DNA from: Flavobacterium commune
Lineage (GTDB): Bacteria; Bacteroidota; Bacteroidia; Flavobacteriales; Flavobacteriaceae
Assembly: GCF_001857965.1 (NCBI RefSeq)
Contig: NZ_CP017774.1
Coordinates: forward strand, 1,860,001-1,924,000
Direction: 5' to 3'
DNA: 64,000 bases
The position numbers were made by a program, and so were the translations under genes. Shown in pieces: positions 60,417 to 64,000 of the stretch. The notes beneath the pieces are model-generated. The model searched no databases and was not told where the DNA came from. It was given only the letters and a program-made list of their open reading frames with translations. How positions within the stretch are numbered: the stretch's first letter is position 1; each line of letters opens with the position of its first letter.

Positions 60417-63185
60417 TTAAAATGTATAAGAAATGCTGGTTGAAAATCCTGTACCTCTTTTGTATTCTTGTAAGGTTAATGAAGATTCTAATATTGGAAT
60501 TTTATTGTCACCTCCTAAAACTCTTCTGTAATTTGGGTTTAAAATGTTGTTGATACTGAATTTAATATCCCATTTTTTATTAATGCTTTGTCCCCAAATA
60601 AAGTCTAGTTTATGAAAAGCTTTTTCGTATTCATTATCTTGTCCTGCAATACCTACTGCGTATATCCTGTCTCCGTAAACTCCATAAACTAGGGTTGCAG
60701 TATTTTTCCATTCACTATTGAATTCAAACGCATATTTTAAATCGGCATTTACTAACCAGTTTGAAGCTCCTTGTAGTTGTCTTTTTTCAAAAGTATCAAA
60801 ATAGGATCCTCTGTTTGTGTCGGCAACAGCTTCTGTGTGCATAATTGATGTATTAGCTCCAAAAGATAGTCCTTCTAATTGTTCGGATAATCTGCTTAGT
60901 TCAATAATTACTTCGAATTCAGCACCAAAAATTGAAGCTGTTTTATTGTTGTAATAGGCAACTTGTCTTCCGGAACCACCACCAAAATTGTCAAATGAAC
61001 GTTCTATAGGATCTTGAATGTGTTTTCCAAATAATGTAACTGCGAAAAGTTCGTTTTTAGTTGGGAAGATTTCGTATTTCAAATCCACATTTGTATTTGT
61101 GGAATTTTTTAGATTTTCATTTCCTCTTTCAGATGTTCCGTCTGCACTAATATAAGTCATTGGAAGTGTTTCAAACAAAACAGGTCTGGTAATTGTTCTA
61201 CTTGCTGCAAAACGGATGTTGCTGTTTTCGCTAACTAAATATTTGATGTTTAATGATGGCAGGATGTCTAGTTTTTCAGTTAGATTTGTTCTGTATGCAG
61301 ATCCTATTGGGTCAAAAATCAATCGGTATTTCAGATCACGAATGGTATTTTCAGCACGTAAACCGGTGTTGATCTCAAGTTTTTCTCCTACATGAAATAA
61401 CAAATTAGCGTAAACACCATCAACTCTGTTATCAAGTTTGGTTTTGTATTCTCCGTTAGTACTTTCAGTAAATGATAAGTTGTTGTTAGCAATATCATTT
61501 TGAATGGAACTGTCAATATTGTTTATGTTTACAATATTAGCAGGTTGAGATCCGTTTGGAATTCCGGAAATAAATCGGTAGGAGGTCGTCATGTATTCGG
61601 CATAGCCGTTGTATCCTGCTGATAATTTATTTTTTTTGTCTTCATTCTTTCCGAATAAATATTGATATTCAAAAAATCCTGACAGATGAAAATTGTTTTC
61701 AACGTCTAAAAATTGTCTGATAAGGTGGTTACTTCCATAACGTGTTTCTGCTTCTTCCTCATTTAAAAGTACACCGTTTATAAATTTTCTATCAGGCTGA
61801 TTGTATTTTGTTCTGGTGTATGATAATCCTCCTTTAATAAGATGATTACCCTCTTCGGTTAACTTATATTCTGACTTTAACTGATTAGTAAAAAAGTTAG
61901 ATTCGTCATATTGATTTAAACGAATAATTTCATTTGGATTGTCTTTGGCATTTCTGGTGTAACCAACCTGATCTTGAATTTGATTTTCGGTAGATTTTAA
62001 AAACAATGAAGTTGTTGATAATTTTAGGCGGTCAGTTTTGTATTCTAATCCAAGTAAAGCAGAAGCCTGAGTCAAAAATTTGTATTGGGAACGATTTAAG
62101 TTGTTGTCGTATTCTCCTTGTCCAATTGCAAAAAATCGATCAGCTCCTTTTCTAATTTGATATTTATTATCAAAATTAACTCCCAGAATGTATTTTAATG
62201 TGTTACTGTTTTTTCCTATTGAAAAATTATCAGCATGAGTAACCCCAAAACTTGTGTTTAAAGGTGATTTCATTTTCTTTACATTCCAGCTTGATTCGAA
62301 ATTATTATTAATTTGTCCGTTTGGTATTTTACCAAATCCACTTGGTAATTGTCTTTCCTGTCCTCCAAATCCAAAGAAGCTTTTTGTGTTATCAGCATCT
62401 GATGAAAGTAGAAAATCACTCATATTGTTATTGGTAGTATATCCAACACCATAGCTTAATTTGGTAAAGCTAGTTGTAGGTTGTGATGTATGAATATCAA
62501 TTGTTGCACCGGCAAAATCACCATAAATATTTGGATTGAAAGTTTTAAAAACATCCATATAGCCAACAATATCAGTTGGGAATAAATCTAAAGGAATGAT
62601 TTTCTTAAAAGGGCTGTTTGAAGGAACCGCCAAATCATTTACTTGTAGATTGTTGTATCGGTCTTCTAATCCACGTACAAATAACCCTCTGGATTCTACT
62701 TTGGTGATTCCGGTTATTTTTGTTAGTCCTGATTCAACATCACTAACACCTTTTCGGGACATTTCCTGTGCGCCAATAGATTGCTTAATTTCAACTGCAT
62801 TTTTTTGTTCAAGTAATAATGCTGTTTCTTTTTGTCTGTTTTTAGTAGCAGTTACTACAACATCCTTGAGGGTATAACCACCTGATGAGAGTGATTGATC
62901 AAGAGTTAGTTTAGCTCCTTCGGTTACTTTTACGGCAACTTCCTTAGTTTCATAACCAACAAAGCTATATTGAATTGTGTAGCTTCCCGGAGCGATACTA
63001 ATGGTGTATTTTCCATCAATATCGGTAGTAGTGTTAATTTTAGTCCCTTTTACAAGCACAGTTGCAAAAGGTAGTGTTTCATTGTTCGAATTTTTGTCTG
63101 TTATTACTCCTGAAATTGTACCTTTACTCTGAGCAAAGCTAATTGTTGTAATAAAAAGCGTTAGAATCAATAATCTAAGTTTCAT
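60417..63185 (-). CDS. TonB-dependent outer-membrane receptor
   Basis: The 922-residue protein has a signal peptide (about 1-18, LLILTLFITTISFAQ), a CarboxypepD_reg-like domain (about 22-105, GTISGVITDKNSNNETLPFA), a plug (about 110-225, QEMSRKGVSDVESGLTKITG) and a 22-strand barrel ending in SISYTF. There is no SusD homologue next to it. The surface beta-helix lipoprotein follows instead. It imports an unidentified nutrient with TonB energy. Divergent from it is a PhoB/OmpR-like regulator, and the shared spacer contains an operator-like array (63222-63261), so the receptor may belong to that regulon. Confidence 0.9.
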   Translation of the reverse strand: MKLRLLILTLFITTISFAQSKGTISGVITDKNSNNETLPFATVLVKGTKINTTTDIDGKYTISIAPGSYTIQYSFVGYETKEVAVKVTEGAKLTLDQSLSSGGYTLKDVVVTATKNRQKETALLLEQKNAVEIKQSIGAQEMSRKGVSDVESGLTKITGITKVESRGLFVRGLEDRYNNLQVNDLAVPSNSPFKKIIPLDLFPTDIVGYMDVFKTFNPNIYGDFAGATIDIHTSQPTTSFTKLSYGVGYTTNNNMSDFLLSSDADNTKSFFGFGGQERQLPSGFGKIPNGQINNNFESSWNVKKMKSPLNTSFGVTHADNFSIGKNSNTLKYILGVNFDNKYQIRKGADRFFAIGQGEYDNNLNRSQYKFLTQASALLGLEYKTDRLKLSTTSLFLKSTENQIQDQVGYTRNAKDNPNEIIRLNQYDESNFFTNQLKSEYKLTEEGNHLIKGGLSYTRTKYNQPDRKFINGVLLNEEEAETRYGSNHLIRQFLDVENNFHLSGFFEYQYLFGKNEDKKNKLSAGYNGYAEYMTTSYRFISGIPNGSQPANIVNINNIDSSIQNDIANNNLSFTESTNGEYKTKLDNRVDGVYANLLFHVGEKLEINTGLRAENTIRDLKYRLIFDPIGSAYRTNLTEKLDILPSLNIKYLVSENSNIRFAASRTITRPVLFETLPMTYISADGTSERGNENLKNSTNTNVDLKYEIFPTKNELFAVTLFGKHIQDPIERSFDNFGGGSGRQVAYYNNKTASIFGAEFEVIIELSRLSEQLEGLSFGANTSIMHTEAVADTNRGSYFDTFEKRQLQGASNWLVNADLKYAFEFNSEWKNTATLVYGVYGDRIYAVGIAGQDNEYEKAFHKLDFIWGQSINKKWDIKFSINNILNPNYRRVLGGDNKIPILESSLTLQEYKRGTGFSTSISYTF

Positions 63186-63221
63186 AATTTGATTAAATTT
63201 TTTGCAAAGTAATGTCAGCTT

Positions 63222-63261
63222 TGTAAAGTTGGTGTTAATCGGTTGTTACGATTATGTTGCT
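63222..63261 (+). promoter_or_regulatory. Four 11-base-spaced TGT heptamers (PhoB-box-like operator)
   Basis: TGTAAAG (63222), TGTTAAT (63233), TGTTACG (63244) and TGTTGCT (63255) start exactly 11 bases apart. A fifth related TGTCAGC lies at 63213. Direct heptamers with 4-base gaps at an 11-base period are the hallmark of operators bound by PhoB/OmpR-type dimers. The array lies 37 bases before the TonB receptor start and 102 before the regulator ATG. A -7-like TACATTTA at 63330-63337 precedes the regulator. Confidence 0.6.
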
Positions 63262-63363
63262 TCAATATTATCAAATCGTTATCTCTTTAAATTACAGTTA
63301 ACACAACTTTTATGCTGTTTTTTTATTAGTACATTTACCATCGCAAAAGAAAATTTGCTAGCT

Positions 63364-64000
63364 ATGAAAAAGAAAAACACAAAGATTTTACTGGTAGATG
63401 ATGAACCAGATATTTTAGAAATTGTAGGTTACAATTTAGCTCAGGAAGGCTATCAAATTGTTACAGCTTCTAATGGTAGAGAGGCAATTACTAAAGCTAA
63501 AAAGGAATTACCTGATTTAATTATCATGGATGTGATGATGCCGGAAATGGACGGTATGGAAGCCTGTGAGAATATTAGAAACATTCCTGAATTGAGCGAA
63601 GTGATTATTACTTTCTTAACAGCAAGAAGTGAAGATTATTCTCAGGTAGCCGGTTTTGATGCCGGAGCCGATGATTATATCACTAAGCCGATTAAGCCAA
63701 AGTTATTAGTAAGTAAAGTAAAAGCTTTATTGCGAAGATTGAAAGAAGCAAGCGGACAGGACAGCGAAACGCTAAATGTGGGCGGAATCGAAATTAATCG
63801 TGAAGAATATAAGATTATCAAAGACGATGTAGAGATTGCTTTGCCTAGAAAAGAGTTTGAATTATTTTACCTTTTAGCTTCAAAACCAGGAAAAGTATTT
63901 AAAAGAGACGAAATCCTGGATAAGGTTTGGGGTAATGAAGTTGTGGTAGGCGGAAGAACTATTGATGTACACATTAGAAAATTGCGTGAAAAAATAGGTG
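63364..64000 (+). CDS. PhoB/OmpR-family response regulator (3' end outside window)
   Basis: The frame is open from ATG 63364 to the window end (212 codons seen). It has a full receiver domain (KILLVDDEPDILE, phospho-Asp in LIIMDVMMPEMDG, switch Thr in FLTARSEDYS, Lys in DDYITKPIK). It also has most of a winged-helix DNA-binding domain (about 130 onward, LPRKEFELFYLLASKPGKVF, RTIDVHIRKLREKIG with the recognition helix). The sequence is close to the Bacteroidota PhoB-like type, usually paired with a PhoR-like kinase, which would lie just beyond the window. Only a few C-terminal residues seem missing. Confidence 0.93.
   Translation, partial: MKKKNTKILLVDDEPDILEIVGYNLAQEGYQIVTASNGREAITKAKKELPDLIIMDVMMPEMDGMEACENIRNIPELSEVIITFLTARSEDYSQVAGFDAGADDYITKPIKPKLLVSKVKALLRRLKEASGQDSETLNVGGIEINREEYKIIKDDVEIALPRKEFELFYLLASKPGKVFKRDEILDKVWGNEVVVGGRTIDVHIRKLREKIG

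Noticed and set aside
60417..63185. SusC assignment for the TonB receptor
   Set aside because: No SusD homologue follows, and the partner is an unrelated beta-helix lipoprotein, so a glycan SusC role is not supported.

Overview
This window looks like chromosomal DNA of a Flavobacterium-type member of the Bacteroidota. The evidence is low GC, Bacteroidota-type promoter boxes (TTG, about 19 bases, TAnnTTTG), two proteins with type IX secretion sorting domains, a hybrid two-component system of the polysaccharide-utilisation type, a SusC-like TonB receptor with a carboxypeptidase-regulatory plug extension, and Bacteroidota-only families (DUF3098, DUF4271, DUF4296, DUF5686). I see no tRNA, rRNA, CRISPR array, transposase or phage gene.

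Layout. 1-4.0 kb: the 3' end of thymidine kinase, a glycine-zipper lipoprotein, rpoN and asnS. 4.0-4.7 kb: an intergenic island dense in palindromes. 4.7-12.1 kb: a GH63-like glucosidase, a MORN-repeat protein, and an RND exporter followed by an MscS channel. 12.2-16.4 kb: a Gdx/SugE-type SMR exporter, a LytS-like kinase overlapping a LytTR regulator, and a CPA2 antiporter. 16.4-17.0 kb: a second palindrome island. 17.0-28.0 kb (all minus): a DUF5686 outer-membrane protein, frr, pyrH, a patatin, two small secreted or lipoprotein genes, the truB-uppP-DUF3098-ftsX cluster, and a TauE/porin pair. 28.2-40.7 kb: mostly housekeeping (leuS, a zinc metallopeptidase, a haem-binding lipoprotein, a PAS kinase, hemD-DUF4271, a polyprenol-phosphate mannosyltransferase, pyrC, DUF4296, an SDR, tyrS).

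40.8-57.5 kb is an accessory locus for rhamnogalacturonan-I pectin. It holds a hybrid sensor-regulator (HTCS), a GH2 glycosidase, a CE12 acetylesterase, an AraC regulator, an SDR mannonate/fructuronate reductase, mannonate dehydratase (uxuA) and a large PL11 rhamnogalacturonan lyase with a type IX sorting tail. The inferred logic is: lyase, esterase and glycosidase break down the polymer outside the cytoplasm, the HTCS senses oligosaccharides, and the SDR plus UxuA feed uronic acid towards 2-keto-3-deoxygluconate. No SusC/SusD pair is present here. The lyase gene lies between two copies of the 3' end of a LuxE-like acyltransferase gene: a short relic right after uxuA and the intact gene after the lyase. 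This suggests how the segment was acquired.

57.6-64 kb: the LuxE-like gene, a tiny protein that is almost only a signal peptide plus a type IX sorting domain, a beta-helix lipoprotein, a TonB-dependent receptor and, divergently, a PhoB/OmpR-type response regulator cut by the window end. The divergent spacer holds four TGT-type heptamers at an exact 11-base period, the architecture of a PhoB box.

Besides that operator-like array and the acyltransferase relic, the main unexplained signals are an unannotated 44-residue secreted peptide gene with its own promoter-like box and perfect terminator, a perfect 15-bp hairpin in the presumed leuS leader, and several families of short palindromes between genes, one showing compensatory base changes.
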